A stretch of 64,000 nucleotides of DNA from the NCBI RefSeq assembly GCF_040358255.1, contig NZ_CP132938.1, positions 682,001 to 746,000 on the forward strand, in the 5' to 3' direction. Made by a program: the position numbers and the translations under genes. This document shows, one piece after another, positions 27,237 to 36,959 of the stretch (position 1 is its first letter; every line of letters begins with the position of its first letter). The notes below the pieces were generated by a model. That model saw nothing but the letters and a program-made list of their open reading frames with translations, did not search any database and had not been told where the DNA came from. The stretch comes from Tunturibacter gelidoferens. Its GTDB lineage: Bacteria; Acidobacteriota; Terriglobia; Terriglobales; Acidobacteriaceae.

Positions 27237-30077
27237 CTAAGCAGCCGTAGATATCTTCAGAGTTTCCAACATCTTCGGTGTAATTTGCTGCCGCAACTTG
27301 AAGAACTGTTTCCACGGATCGCGACTCAACCGCCCCTTCCACCCTTCGAACTCCGCAACTCGAACGACAATTCGTTCCGGCGACTTCAGCTCGTCCCAAT
27401 CAAGCGGAAGCGAAACCGCAGCCCCCGCACGCGCCCGCGGAGAGAAAGCCGCCACTGCCGTTGCGCCACGTTCGTTTCGCAGGTAATCCAAAAAGATTCT
27501 GTCTTTGCGTGCGGCCTTACTCATCTTCGTCAGATACAAGCCCGGCTGATCCTTCTCCATCTTCAACACAAACGCGTGGGTAAACTGCTTGATCACTGCC
27601 CAGTCGTACTCCGGCACAAACGGAATCACAACATGCAGTCCCTTGCCCCCTGTGTTCTTCAGGAAGCTCTCCAACCCAAGCTCCTTAAGCTCTCTACGAA
27701 CCTCTCCGGCGCTCTCGGCCAACCTCGGCCACGCAATCGAAGCATCCGGGTCAAGGTCGATGATGATCCGGTCTGGATGCTCAAGATCCTCATTCCTCGA
27801 TCCCCACGGATGAACCTCCAGCACGCCCATCTGCGCAAGCCCGGCCAGCGCCTCCGCGGTCGAAAGCGTAATGTACGGCTCAATCTTCCCCGTCTTCTTA
27901 TCAGGTACATCCACCGCGGTGATCCCCGGCGGCAGCGTAGCGTTCACATGCTTCTGATAGAAACACGGCTTCTCGCTCCCATCAGGACAACGTACCAGAG
28001 ACACCGGGCGGCCCTCGATATGCGGCAGCATATGCGATGCAATCGCCCAGTAGTAGTCGGCCAGTTGCTGCTTCGTAAGCTGCGTCTCCACATCCAGAAC
28101 CTTCTCAGGATGCGTCAACCGCACCGGTACATTCTCCGAAGCAGATTTCTTCGATACTTTTCCAACAACTTTCTTTGCAGCGACAGCCTCTACAGGAACG
28201 TCCTTCGCGGTATCCGCCTTTACACCACCAGCCTTCGCCGCAATCCCGGTCGACGCCGAATGCGAAGCGCTTTTCGTCCCGCGAACCCGGGCCGCAACGG
28301 TCAGCTCCTCTCGCCGAACCTCGTTCGCAGGCTTATCCTCTCGCAGTCCTTTAAACGAAGCCTGGCGCACCAGATCATCCGCGGTCCAGGTTGCAAAGTT
28401 GACCTGAGCCACCAGCTCTGGCTTCACCCAGTTCGCTCCCCGACGCGCCTCAGCCGGAGGATTCTCAAACGGATTCTCCTTCTCACGCAGCTCTTCCAAC
28501 TGATTGCGCAGCACACGGTGTGTCTTCTGCGTAAATCCTGTACCCGTCCGCCCCGCATAGATCAGCTTCCCGCCGTCGTAGTACCCCAACAGCAAAGCCC
28601 CAACTCCGTGGCTCCCATTCGACGGCAAAGTAAACCCGCCAATCACGAACTCCTGCTCGTGGACGCACTTTACCTTCAGCCAGCTCCCACCTCTCCCACT
28701 CGAATACCTGCTTGCAGCGCGCTTGGAGACGATTCCCTCGACATGCATCTCGCAAGCTTTCTGAAAGATGACCCCGCCGTCCGACTCCAGGTGTTCGCTA
28801 AGCCGCACAAACTCACCATCGCCTTCGAGAAGTGTGGCCAGCAAACTCTTTCGCTCAATCAGCGGCAGATCCCGCATGTTGTGTCCGTTCAAATGAAGCA
28901 GATCAAACACAAAATAACTAAGCGGCTTCTTCACGCCCTCCTGAAACGCAGCCTGCAAATCGGCAAAGCTGGTGGTGCCGTTCTCTGCCAGCACCACAAC
29001 CTCGCCGTCAAGAATCGCCCGCTCCACCGGCAACTCTCCCACCAGAGCCGCAATCGTCTTCATCCGGTGCGTCCAGTCCAGCCCCGTCCGCGTCAGCAGT
29101 TGAACTCTATCCCCATCCTTGCGAGCCTGAACGCGATAGCCATCCAGCTTCAACTCATGCAGCCATCCAGTACCACTAGGCGGAGTCGTCGCCTGTAACG
29201 CCAGCTCCGGCGTAATAAACTCAGGCATTTTTTCCTTCGGCGCACCCGCCGGCACCGTCAACTTCCCGGCAACCCTCTTCGACTTGCGAGACTTCGCGCC
29301 TTTATCCGTAGAGACGGTCTCACTCGAAGCGTTCTCCGCAACCACCCCTTTCGCAGCCGCATCCCCCGCATCCTTTCGATACCAGGCATTCCCCCTCGCA
29401 GTCTCCTTCGAGTTCCACACATGATCTTCATTCCGCGCAATCTCCTCGAGACCTCGCCCCGTCACGACACTGTTCGGTTCCTCATCGGTTACTGCGGCTT
29501 CATCCTTCGTCCGCTCAAAATCATCATGCTCTTTGATCAGCAGCCAATTCGGCTTGCTCTCATTCGCAGCCTTGCCACCCATGCGAATCAGAGCCCACTT
29601 CCCCTTCATCTTCGTCCCATGCAGGATGAACTTCAGTGAGCCCGTACGCAGTCCCTCATCCACATCGGTGTGTCCAGCCTGCGGCTCCCACGTCCCTTGA
29701 TCCCACACCATCACCGTGCCGCCGCCATACTGGCCCTTCGGAATAATCCCCTCAAAGCCCCCATAGTCGATCGGATGATCTTCCACCTGCACCGCCAGCC
29801 GCTTATCTGCCGTGACGTAGCTCGGTCCCTTCGCCACAGCCCAGCTCTTCAGCACCCCATTCCACCCAAGCCGAAAATCATAGTGAAGCCGCGTAGCCGC
29901 ATGCTTCTGAATCACAAAAGGCAGAGGCTGATCGTTAAAGAACTTCTTTTTCGCCGACCCGCTAGGCTCCCCGGTGACCTCGAAGTCCCGCATCGAGCGA
30001 TAGAGTCCAAGCTGCTCATCCACAGCGTCCGCCGCAGACACCATGGACTTCGGCTTGGCTCTCTTCTTCGTAGCCAT
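27237..30077 (-). CDS. ligD: DNA ligase D (NHEJ ligase-polymerase-phosphoesterase)
   Basis: The protein has 946 residues and all three LigD modules. The 3'-phosphoesterase module comes first (residues about 45-185: HYDFRLGWNG, DHPIDYGGFEG, GTVMVWDQGTW). The ATP-dependent ligase follows (about 285-600) with Lys310 in ELKLDGYRV. The primase/polymerase is last (about 645-940) with the metal-binding DLDPDASIAW. Together with Ku it repairs double-strand breaks by non-homologous end joining. A Lys/Ala-rich linker (about 595-640) separates ligase and polymerase. It lies 8 bp after ku in the same direction. Confidence 0.96.
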   Translation of the reverse strand: MATKKRAKPKSMVSAADAVDEQLGLYRSMRDFEVTGEPSGSAKKKFFNDQPLPFVIQKHAATRLHYDFRLGWNGVLKSWAVAKGPSYVTADKRLAVQVEDHPIDYGGFEGIIPKGQYGGGTVMVWDQGTWEPQAGHTDVDEGLRTGSLKFILHGTKMKGKWALIRMGGKAANESKPNWLLIKEHDDFERTKDEAAVTDEEPNSVVTGRGLEEIARNEDHVWNSKETARGNAWYRKDAGDAAAKGVVAENASSETVSTDKGAKSRKSKRVAGKLTVPAGAPKEKMPEFITPELALQATTPPSGTGWLHELKLDGYRVQARKDGDRVQLLTRTGLDWTHRMKTIAALVGELPVERAILDGEVVVLAENGTTSFADLQAAFQEGVKKPLSYFVFDLLHLNGHNMRDLPLIERKSLLATLLEGDGEFVRLSEHLESDGGVIFQKACEMHVEGIVSKRAASRYSSGRGGSWLKVKCVHEQEFVIGGFTLPSNGSHGVGALLLGYYDGGKLIYAGRTGTGFTQKTHRVLRNQLEELREKENPFENPPAEARRGANWVKPELVAQVNFATWTADDLVRQASFKGLREDKPANEVRREELTVAARVRGTKSASHSASTGIAAKAGGVKADTAKDVPVEAVAAKKVVGKVSKKSASENVPVRLTHPEKVLDVETQLTKQQLADYYWAIASHMLPHIEGRPVSLVRCPDGSEKPCFYQKHVNATLPPGITAVDVPDKKTGKIEPYITLSTAEALAGLAQMGVLEVHPWGSRNEDLEHPDRIIIDLDPDASIAWPRLAESAGEVRRELKELGLESFLKNTGGKGLHVVIPFVPEYDWAVIKQFTHAFVLKMEKDQPGLYLTKMSKAARKDRIFLDYLRNERGATAVAAFSPRARAGAAVSLPLDWDELKSPERIVVRVAEFEGWKGRLSRDPWKQFFKLRQQITPKMLETLKISTAA

Positions 30078-30085
30078 AGCGAACT

Positions 30086-30982
30086 CTACGCCGACTTACG
30101 CGGTTTGGTCGCCTTTGCAGGCTTCACCAGCTCGATACCCTTTTGCGCTTCCGCCGCCGTGGCCCTTGCCGGAGCCTTCTTCTTACCCGCAGCCGCCTCG
30201 TCGCCCTGCACACTCTTCCGCAGCGCGTCCATCAAGTTAATAACCTTGCCCGATGCAGGTGCAGGCTCATCCTTCGGAATCGGCGCATGCTTTACCTTCG
30301 CCTCAACCATCTCGCGCAACGCAGCCTCGTACTCGTCCTTGAACTTCTCCGGGTCAAACTTCGACGCTTTGCGCTTGATCAGCTCCTTCGCCAGCGAGAG
30401 CTGATCTTCATCCACCGCGACCTTCTTGATGTCTTCGAAAAACTCCTTGGGATCGCGAAGCTCCTCCGCATAACGCATCGTGTACGCCATCATGCCCGGC
30501 AGCTTGTCGTCAGTGGCAGCCGACACCGCCACCAGGTGCTCGCGCCCACTGAAAGCAATCTTCCCCAGCGCAATCTTCTTCGTCGTCTGCAGAGCCTTGC
30601 GAACAACCGCGAACGCCTCTGCCTGAACATCGTTCTCCGGCACTACAAAATACGGCTTCTCGAAGAACTCAGGATCAAGCTCGCCCTCATCGACGAACTG
30701 CGTCACCTCAATCGTGTGCTTCGAAGGAATTCGAATCTGCTCGATCTCCTCCGGCTCGACCATGATGTACTCGCCCTTGCGATACTCATAGCCCTTCACG
30801 ATATCGGAGCTCTCCACCTTGCCCTCATCGCCCGAGACCTTCTGGTGCTTGATCCGCTCACCCGTCTTGCGACTCAATTGATGAAAGCGAATCTCGCTCT
30901 TCGATTCGGTCGCCGTAAACAGCTTGACTCCAAACGAAACAAGCGAGATCTGTATCTGACCTGACCAGTAAGGACGCGGCAT
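30086..30982 (-). CDS. ku: Ku DNA end-binding protein
   Basis: The protein has 298 residues, typical for bacterial Ku. It begins MPRPYWSGQIQISLVSFGVKL, the family N-terminus, and keeps the core ring domain with KGYEYRKGEYI and YTMRYAEEL. The end is a basic Lys/Ala-rich tail that recruits LigD and binds DNA in other species. GGAG precedes the ATG at 30982 by 8 bp; a start 30 bp upstream is less likely. Ku dimers ring broken ends and recruit LigD, encoded 8 bp downstream, so the two genes form a minimal NHEJ operon. Confidence 0.96.
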   Translation of the reverse strand: MPRPYWSGQIQISLVSFGVKLFTATESKSEIRFHQLSRKTGERIKHQKVSGDEGKVESSDIVKGYEYRKGEYIMVEPEEIEQIRIPSKHTIEVTQFVDEGELDPEFFEKPYFVVPENDVQAEAFAVVRKALQTTKKIALGKIAFSGREHLVAVSAATDDKLPGMMAYTMRYAEELRDPKEFFEDIKKVAVDEDQLSLAKELIKRKASKFDPEKFKDEYEAALREMVEAKVKHAPIPKDEPAPASGKVINLMDALRKSVQGDEAAAGKKKAPARATAAEAQKGIELVKPAKATKPRKSA

Positions 30983-31100
30983 GAAGGGTTCTCCAAAGTA
31001 AGTTGGAAGCAAACAAAGGCCCGGAAGATGCTTTTATCACCATAAAGCCCACAAATTCAAGCCTTAAAAGCGCAACGCCCCTGGTTTACAACCTCTTACC

Positions 31101-31205
31101 CTCCTCTCCGACCACCGGGAGGACGGGTGAAATCAATCCCATCGAGACAAGGTACACAAGTCACGAAGTGACCGCCCCGCGCGCAGCGGGCCCGTCCGGC
31201 AGGAC
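31101..31205 (+). repeat. Three-hairpin intergenic repeat, copy 2 (full form)
   Basis: The short dyad CTCCGACCACCGGGAGGAC (near 31106-31124) is followed 26 bp later by GGTACACAAG, GTCACGAAGTGAC, a GC-rich stem and GTCCGGCAGGAC ending at 31205. It lies between the divergent ku and CPBP genes, so it is the exception to the rule that the element follows a stop codon. Confidence 0.8.
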
Positions 31206-31263
31206 CTGGTTCGCGGAGAATCTACCTGAGCCACCATCTCCTCCCTATACTGAATCCCAGCAG

Positions 31264-32139
31264 ATGTTCACGCCCGTCAACGTATTCGCTGCCATCCTCA
31301 CCCTCATCCCTTACCTGTCCTTCGCCTTCTGTAGCGACACGACTCGCCAACGAATTCAAGCTCTCCCCGCACCACTCAGGCTACTTCTTCCCTCGGCGCT
31401 AAGCCTTCCCTACCTCCTCATCACCCTCGCCGCCTCCAGCTTTCATTGGTACTGGTTCTGCCTCTACACTCTCCTCCCCATCGCCATCGCACTCCTCCTC
31501 CAACAAGCCCGACAGCTTGATCCTGGCCAGACCGGCAACTGGCGAGACTATCTCGTCCTTCTCACCCTCGGCCTTGCCGTCGACCTGCGCTGGTTCGAGC
31601 CCGCGTGGCCACCGCACCTGGCCGTCTTCAACAAGATCATTCTGCTCAACGCCGGAATCTATGGCTTCCTGTTTATCCGAGAGTTAAACGGAGTCGGCTT
31701 CAATCTCCGTCTCAACCTGCGCGACCTTCGCATCGGCCTGCGCGAATGGGCCTTGTACACGCCTATAGTCATCGCTCTCGGCCTCAGCCTCAGCTTTCTC
31801 CACTTCCACCCGCACTGGCCGCGCCTCTCGCAACTCGCCGGAGCCTACCTCTTCACCTTCCTCTTCATCGCTGTCCCCGAAGAACTCTTCTTCCGCGGCT
31901 GGCTGCAAAACCTCCTCGAACGGCGCATAGGCCGCACTCAGGCATTGCTTCTAACCAGCGCCCTCTTCGGTCTCTCCCACTTCAACAAGCGCGCCCTTCA
32001 CTTCAACTGGCGCTATGTTCTGCTAGCCGCCATCGCCGGCATCTTCTACGGCAGAGCCTGGCGTCAGGATCGCCGTGTCGGCGCCTCAGCCATCACCCAC
32101 ACCATGGTCGACACCTTGTGGTCCATCTGGTTCAGGTGA
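31264..32139 (+). CDS. CPBP-family intramembrane protease (Abi type)
   Basis: The protein has 291 residues and about eight membrane helices. The three family motifs are intact: EELFFRGWLQ with the Glu pair and Arg, SALFGLSHF with its His, and ITHTMVDTLW. Members include Rce1-like proteases and many uncharacterised bacterial proteins. I chose the ATG at 31264, which begins the first hydrophobic region; the upstream frame runs through a repeat element. No strong ribosome site is visible. Its last 76 bp overlap the end of the convergent gene on the other strand. Confidence 0.85.
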   Translation: MFTPVNVFAAILTLIPYLSFAFCSDTTRQRIQALPAPLRLLLPSALSLPYLLITLAASSFHWYWFCLYTLLPIAIALLLQQARQLDPGQTGNWRDYLVLLTLGLAVDLRWFEPAWPPHLAVFNKIILLNAGIYGFLFIRELNGVGFNLRLNLRDLRIGLREWALYTPIVIALGLSLSFLHFHPHWPRLSQLAGAYLFTFLFIAVPEELFFRGWLQNLLERRIGRTQALLLTSALFGLSHFNKRALHFNWRYVLLAAIAGIFYGRAWRQDRRVGASAITHTMVDTLWSIWFR

Positions 32140-32834
32140 TGCTGCCCATGCGGCCGATACCTCAGGTAACCAAGCCCGACCCGCATATTGTGCTGCACCG
32201 ACGCCGGCAGAGTAACCGCAACACAGATCCCGAGAACCGCATGCGCCATCCCCAGCGTAAACAGGTTCCGATACCGCAGAAAGATCAGACAAGCCGCCAG
32301 TCCCCACACCAGCGTCATCACCGTCAGAACTGGATTCGGCAGGTGCGCTAATGCAAAAAGTCCAGCCGCCCCCGCAACCGCAATCCGCCGGTCATTCGTC
32401 AGCTTCAACAACCGTCTCATCACAAAATCATTCAACAAAAACTGTTGAAAGAAGGACCAAACCGTATATCCCCAGAACCCTTGGATCAGCCGCACCGCGC
32501 TATGCGGCCCATGCAGCGTCTGCTCTCGCATCGCAAAGATCACCGCTCCCGCCGCCAGACAAAGAGCAATCCCCACAACCCAGAGGGAACGGAAAAACCC
32601 CGCGACCCTCACTCCCATCGCGTCCCAACCGCTAAAAGAGCTCCACGTCGCGTACCCAATCCAACCAAGCGTAACGAAGTAAAGGACAGTCCGCAGTGGC
32701 GCAGGAGTCCAGATCACAATCAGGATCAGCCCATACCCCACCGCCAGATCAAGCAGCGTCCGTCTCTTCCACCCCGCAGCCCCCAGCCGTTCTGGCCCCG
32801 AGAAGTCCAACGCGCTGGCAGCACTCGCACTCAT
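32064..32834 (-). CDS. CPBP-like membrane protein with altered active site
   Basis: The protein has 256 residues and about seven membrane helices. It has the second and third CPBP motifs (AGLFALAHLPNP and LGMAHAVLGI) but where the Glu pair is expected it reads FFQQFLLNDF. Relatives from acidobacteria that I recall also carry QQ here, so this may be a subfamily rather than a recent loss. The family part ends around HNMRVGLGYLRY; the following 25 or so residues are encoded by DNA that is also the end of the convergent CPBP gene. The product may be catalytically inactive or use another chemistry. Confidence 0.75.
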   Translation of the reverse strand: MSASAASALDFSGPERLGAAGWKRRTLLDLAVGYGLILIVIWTPAPLRTVLYFVTLGWIGYATWSSFSGWDAMGVRVAGFFRSLWVVGIALCLAAGAVIFAMREQTLHGPHSAVRLIQGFWGYTVWSFFQQFLLNDFVMRRLLKLTNDRRIAVAGAAGLFALAHLPNPVLTVMTLVWGLAACLIFLRYRNLFTLGMAHAVLGICVAVTLPASVQHNMRVGLGYLRYRPHGQHHLNQMDHKVSTMVWVMAEAPTRRS

Positions 32835-32899
32835 AGCACCCGATCCGACAAATTCATCGAATCTTTATATTAGCGCCAGGCACCATCCGAGGTCAGCTT

Positions 32900-35053
32900 C
32901 TACTCCTCTGCCTCGTCGTGGACCGGCTGCTTCGCGTTCGCCAGAATCTTCTGCGCCAGCAACGCCGGCACCACCTCGTAGTGATCCATCTCCATCCGAA
33001 AACTCCCCCGCCCCTGCGTAATCGAGGTCAGCGTCGTCCCATAGCTCAGCATCTCCGCCATCGGAACTTCAGCCCGCACCGTCGTTCCCGCGCCGCCGCT
33101 CTCCATCCCCTGCACTCGCCCCCGTCGCCCATTCAGATCGCCAAGCAACGCCCCGGCAAAGTCGTCCGGAGCCTCGATCTCCACCCGCATCACCGGCTCC
33201 AGCAACACCGGCCTCGCCTGCTCCATGCACTTACGAAACGCCAGGCGCGCCGCCATCTTGAACGACATCTCGCTCGAGTCCACATCGTGGTAGCTGCCGT
33301 CGAATACCGTCACCTTCAAATCCACCACCGGATACCCCGCCAGAAACCCACGCGCCGCCGACTCTCGAACACCCTTCTCTACCGCCGGAACATACTGCCG
33401 CGGAATCGCCCCGCCAAATATCTCATTCCCAAACACCACTCCGCTTCCCCGCGGCATCGCCTCCATGCGAACCTTGCAGTCCCCATATTGTCCATGCCCG
33501 CCAGTCTGCTTCTTGTACCGTCCCTGCGCCTCCGCGCGGCCGAGCACAGTCTCCCGATAAGGTATCTTCGGCGCCTTCAGCGTGACATCCGTGTGGTATC
33601 GCCGCTTCAGCTTCGAAACCACCGCCTCAATATGCTGCTGTCCCGCCCCGGCCACCAGAAACTCATTCGTCTGCGGATCACGGAAGAACTTCACCATCGG
33701 ATCTTCTTCCATCACCTTATGCAGAGCCGGCCCAAGCTTATCCTCGTCCGCCCGCGACTTCGGTTCAATTGCATAGGTCATCGCCGGTTCCGGCATCGGC
33801 ACCGGCTCCAGATAGACCTCATGAGCCTTATCGCCCAACGTGTCTCCCGTCAAAGTCACCCGCAGCTTCGCCACCGCCCCAATATCTCCCGCATGCAGCT
33901 CCGAAACCTCAACCGCCTTCCGCCCCTGCATGATCGACAGATGCGCCAGCCTCTCCGGCTCATGCCGGGTAAAGTTCTGCACCGTCTTATCGGTCGTCAT
34001 CATTCCACTGACAACCTTGAAGAACGAGATCCTCCCCGCAAACGGATCGGTCATCGTCTTGTACACATAAAGCGCCAGCGGCTCCTTATCATCCACCTTG
34101 CGCATCACAATCTCGTCCTGATCGCCCCCCGCACCGCTCCCGTTCACGCCGTTCGAGGCCGAATGCAAGATCCCCCGCGTAGCCACCGGCTCCCTCTCCG
34201 TGGGCGCTGGCGCATACACCTTCAAAAAATCCAACAGATGATCTGTCCCAACATTCCGCAAACCGCTCACATACAGCACAGGAAAGATCCTATCCTCGCG
34301 AATCGCCTCGTGCAGCGCGACGATCAGATGCTCCTCCGGAATTGTGCCCTCGCGAAAGAACTCCTCCATCAACTCGTCCTTCCCCTCAGCGACAAGCTCC
34401 ACCAGCGCCTCATGCGCCGCCTTGGCATCGGCCTTCAACACCTCCGGAATCACCCCAACCTCACCGCGCCCATCTCCATCCGGCTTGTACAGATAAGCCT
34501 TCATCGTCACCAGGTCCACCACCCCATGGAACCCATGCTGATCCACAATCGGCAGTTGCACCGGCACCACCTGCCGCCCCCACTTCTCCTGCAACTGCTC
34601 AATCATTTTTTGCCGGCCCATCCTGCTATCAGCCTTCGGATGATCCACCTGGTTGATCGCGATCACGCGCGGCAGCGTCACTTCGGCTGCGTACTTCCAC
34701 ACACGATCAGAGACCGCCTCCGCCCCGCACTGCGCGTTCACCACCACCAGCGCAACCTCCACCGGCAGCATCGCCGCACGCGTCTCATGCACAAACATAT
34801 GAAATCCCGGCGTATCGATCAGGTTGATCTTAATCCCGCTCCACTCCGCAAACGCAACCGCGTTCGACATCGTCGTCCGCCGCGCCACCTCTTCCTCGTC
34901 ATACGCCGTCACCGCCGATCCGTCCTCAATCCGTCCGCGTGTCGCCGTCATCTTCGCCGCATGCAACATCGCGCAGATCAACGTCGTCTTCCCACTGTGT
35001 GCATGGCCCACCACAGCCACATTGCGAATGTCGTTTCCCAGATAGACCTTCAT
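32900..35053 (-). CDS. Elongation factor G-like translational GTPase (EF-G2 type)
   Basis: The protein has 717 residues. The GTPase domain has P-loop GHAHSGKT, switch II DTPGF, and NQVD in place of the usual NKxD. Domains II-V follow, ending with an EF-G C-terminal domain (SYGTTLTSITQGRGSFRME). The sequence is of the divergent EF-G-like (FusA2/EF-G2) type that lies outside the str operon, and it lacks the rpsL/rpsG/tuf neighbours of the true fusA. The role of these proteins is poorly known; translocation under stress or ribosome recycling are suggested. The ATG is at 35053. Confidence 0.88.
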   Translation of the reverse strand: MKVYLGNDIRNVAVVGHAHSGKTTLICAMLHAAKMTATRGRIEDGSAVTAYDEEEVARRTTMSNAVAFAEWSGIKINLIDTPGFHMFVHETRAAMLPVEVALVVVNAQCGAEAVSDRVWKYAAEVTLPRVIAINQVDHPKADSRMGRQKMIEQLQEKWGRQVVPVQLPIVDQHGFHGVVDLVTMKAYLYKPDGDGRGEVGVIPEVLKADAKAAHEALVELVAEGKDELMEEFFREGTIPEEHLIVALHEAIREDRIFPVLYVSGLRNVGTDHLLDFLKVYAPAPTEREPVATRGILHSASNGVNGSGAGGDQDEIVMRKVDDKEPLALYVYKTMTDPFAGRISFFKVVSGMMTTDKTVQNFTRHEPERLAHLSIMQGRKAVEVSELHAGDIGAVAKLRVTLTGDTLGDKAHEVYLEPVPMPEPAMTYAIEPKSRADEDKLGPALHKVMEEDPMVKFFRDPQTNEFLVAGAGQQHIEAVVSKLKRRYHTDVTLKAPKIPYRETVLGRAEAQGRYKKQTGGHGQYGDCKVRMEAMPRGSGVVFGNEIFGGAIPRQYVPAVEKGVRESAARGFLAGYPVVDLKVTVFDGSYHDVDSSEMSFKMAARLAFRKCMEQARPVLLEPVMRVEIEAPDDFAGALLGDLNGRRGRVQGMESGGAGTTVRAEVPMAEMLSYGTTLTSITQGRGSFRMEMDHYEVVPALLAQKILANAKQPVHDEAEE

Positions 35054-35443
35054 GTCAGACTCTCCTTCACATCAGAGCTGATAAATCTCCATCGGTTACA
35101 AATGAAATCTCACGAAAGGGGAGCGATCCGCACCATCTCCAGCCAACGGCGGACGCCTTCACTCGCCATCGAGTTCAGCCCCCGCAAGGACCGCTATCTC
35201 GAGGAGCAGGGATGCTATCACAAACAGGGATTCAGCTTCCCCCTCTAATTTGCGTCTCACTTGCGCGAGACACGACCGAACCAAACAGCTTTGAAATAAA
35301 AAATCTTAGAGACGCTTCCAGCTGTTTCGAAGCATCGACAGCGTCGCAAAGATCAACCCCTCGAAACGCTTTTCAACAAGCCAGCCCATCACCAGGGACC
35401 AGCCGGAGCGGCTCCGCAAGTGGCATAAGCTCTCCACCCGAAG
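35054..35443. other. Intergenic region without a clear gene
   Basis: This 390-bp gap lies between the start of the EF-G-like gene and the end of the LacI gene. A 48-codon plus-strand frame (35102-35248) has no supporting ribosome site or family likeness and I do not call it. No terminator is obvious after the LacI gene. Confidence 0.45.
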
Positions 35444-36517
35444 CTATCTCTTCCCCGTCCCAGGAGGGCACGTCGACTCCCGCACCACCAGTTCGGGATC
35501 GACGACGATCTCCTGCGCGTGGTTCCCGCCAGCTGCCGTCCCGATCTGCAGCAACACCGTCTGCGCCGCCAGCATTCCCATCGTCCGTAGCGGCTGCCGC
35601 ACCGTCGTCAGCGCGGGATTCTGAAACGCTGCCGATTGCACATCGTCAAACCCCACGACCGAAACATCCTGCGGCACGCGCAGCCCAGCCTCCCGCAGCG
35701 CCTTGATCGCACCAATCGCCGACACGTCATTGAACGCAAACAACGCGGTAAACGTCTCGCCACACGCCATCAGCTTCTGCGTCGCCAGATAGCCCGGCTC
35801 GTGCGTCGGCTGATCTCCCTCAAGCTGCGTCACCAGCTGCGGAAGAATCGTCAACCCTCTCCTCTCCATCGCGTGCCGAATTCCCCGCCACCGCGACTCC
35901 GTATCGGAGCTGAACTTCTGCCCTTTGATAAATGCCAGCCGTTTATGCCCCAGCCCACTCAGGTGATCGATGGCAAGCTCCGCCGCCAGCCGGTGGTTCA
36001 GGACAATGTTGGTCACACCCTTCGGTTCATGATGGCCCGAAACCGTCACCGTCGGAATCGCCCATCGATCCCGCAGCAGTGTGTCCACCGCGATCACGCC
36101 CTCCACGGCCCGATCGCGAAACAGCCGTTCGCTCCTCTGAATCATCTCTTCGCGATGATGATGGCTGATCAAAAAGTAAAAATAGTCCGCCTGCATCAGC
36201 TCATGCTCGATCCCACTTAGCACCAAGGTCGCGTAGCCTTCGCTTACCTCAGGCACAAGTACTCCAACTGTCTGACTACGCCGGTTGCGCAGCGAACGGG
36301 CAAACAGATTCGGCCGGTAGTTCAGCTCCTCGGCCGCCTTCAAGATCCGATCCTGCGTCGCCTTCGGTATCGAACGAGCAGCTGGCGCTCCACTTAGAAC
36401 CCGAGAAATTGCAGCCATCGACAATCCGAGATGATCCGACAAGACCTTCAGGCTTGCAGGCTTGTGTTCTTGCGTCTTCAGTTCTTGCGTCGCAGTATTT
36501 TTCGCGCGTCCACGCAT
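35444..36517 (-). CDS. LacI-family transcriptional regulator
   Basis: The protein has 357 residues. The N-terminal helix-turn-helix (SLKVLSDHLGLSMAAISRVL) and hinge helix (NYRPNLFARSLR) are followed by a periplasmic-binding-protein-like sensor domain, with family motifs VVGFDDVQSAAFQNPALTTV and RQPLRTMG. These regulators bind sugars or sugar phosphates. It is divergent from a glucoamylase-family hydrolase gene, 442 bp away, which is a likely target. The N-terminus has about 20 extra residues before the DNA-binding domain; an internal start is possible. Confidence 0.93.
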   Translation of the reverse strand: MRGRAKNTATQELKTQEHKPASLKVLSDHLGLSMAAISRVLSGAPAARSIPKATQDRILKAAEELNYRPNLFARSLRNRRSQTVGVLVPEVSEGYATLVLSGIEHELMQADYFYFLISHHHREEMIQRSERLFRDRAVEGVIAVDTLLRDRWAIPTVTVSGHHEPKGVTNIVLNHRLAAELAIDHLSGLGHKRLAFIKGQKFSSDTESRWRGIRHAMERRGLTILPQLVTQLEGDQPTHEPGYLATQKLMACGETFTALFAFNDVSAIGAIKALREAGLRVPQDVSVVGFDDVQSAAFQNPALTTVRQPLRTMGMLAAQTVLLQIGTAAGGNHAQEIVVDPELVVRESTCPPGTGKR

Positions 36518-36959
36518 TCATGCAGTCTGTCACAAGTACGGCTCTTTGTGAGCGTTCCTTAATCCTTGACGGATTACCTCCGGCGGCTCCGACAGGATCC
36601 TCGGTACTCTGTCGGAACCCCGACTTGACGCGATCCTCACGCGGATTCTTGACACTTATTTTCCGAAGTGGGCAATATCCACGTAGGCAAACCTTTGCCC
36701 AACCAGCCGACAATGCAATCGCCGTCCCACAACTCAACTCCACATGCGAGTTCCAGCCACTCGACTCGAAGTCTCTGGCAAAGCCTCTGCCCGGGGAAAA
36801 ATCGCACAGCATCGACCTGCCCACCCGCAGCATCCAAGTAGCAAGTCTGTTCCAGCTCCTCACCAGACCGGGACATGCTCTACAACGTCCGCGTTACTTT
36901 TACACGATTCACAGCGTCAGACACGTCTGCAGTCCTGGCAGGAACGTACGATAGAGAGA
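36518..36959. other. Divergent regulatory region between lacI-type and GH genes
   Basis: The region is 442 bp. TCCGACAG (36588-36595) and CTGTCGGA (36609-36616) form a perfect 8-bp inverted repeat, and AATCC/GGATT flank TTGAC near 36561-36575. TTGACA at 36649-36654 with CAATAT 18 bp further is a moderate sigma-70-like promoter for the plus-strand gene. The dyads could be operators for the LacI protein, though they do not resemble the usual centre-CG LacI site. Confidence 0.4.

Noticed and set aside
26802-29198. A plus-strand frame of 798 codons opposite ligD and the adaptor gene.
   Set aside because: It is the mirror frame of real, fully motif-bearing genes, rich in Arg/Leu/Pro, with no domain likeness. 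Similar shadows lie opposite the EF-G-like gene (32918-35248) and the NtrC-type regulator (17911-19233).
35102-35248. A 48-codon plus-strand frame in the gap before the EF-G-like gene.
   Set aside because: It has no convincing ribosome-binding site, no hydrophobic or domain pattern and could be chance; not supported as a gene.
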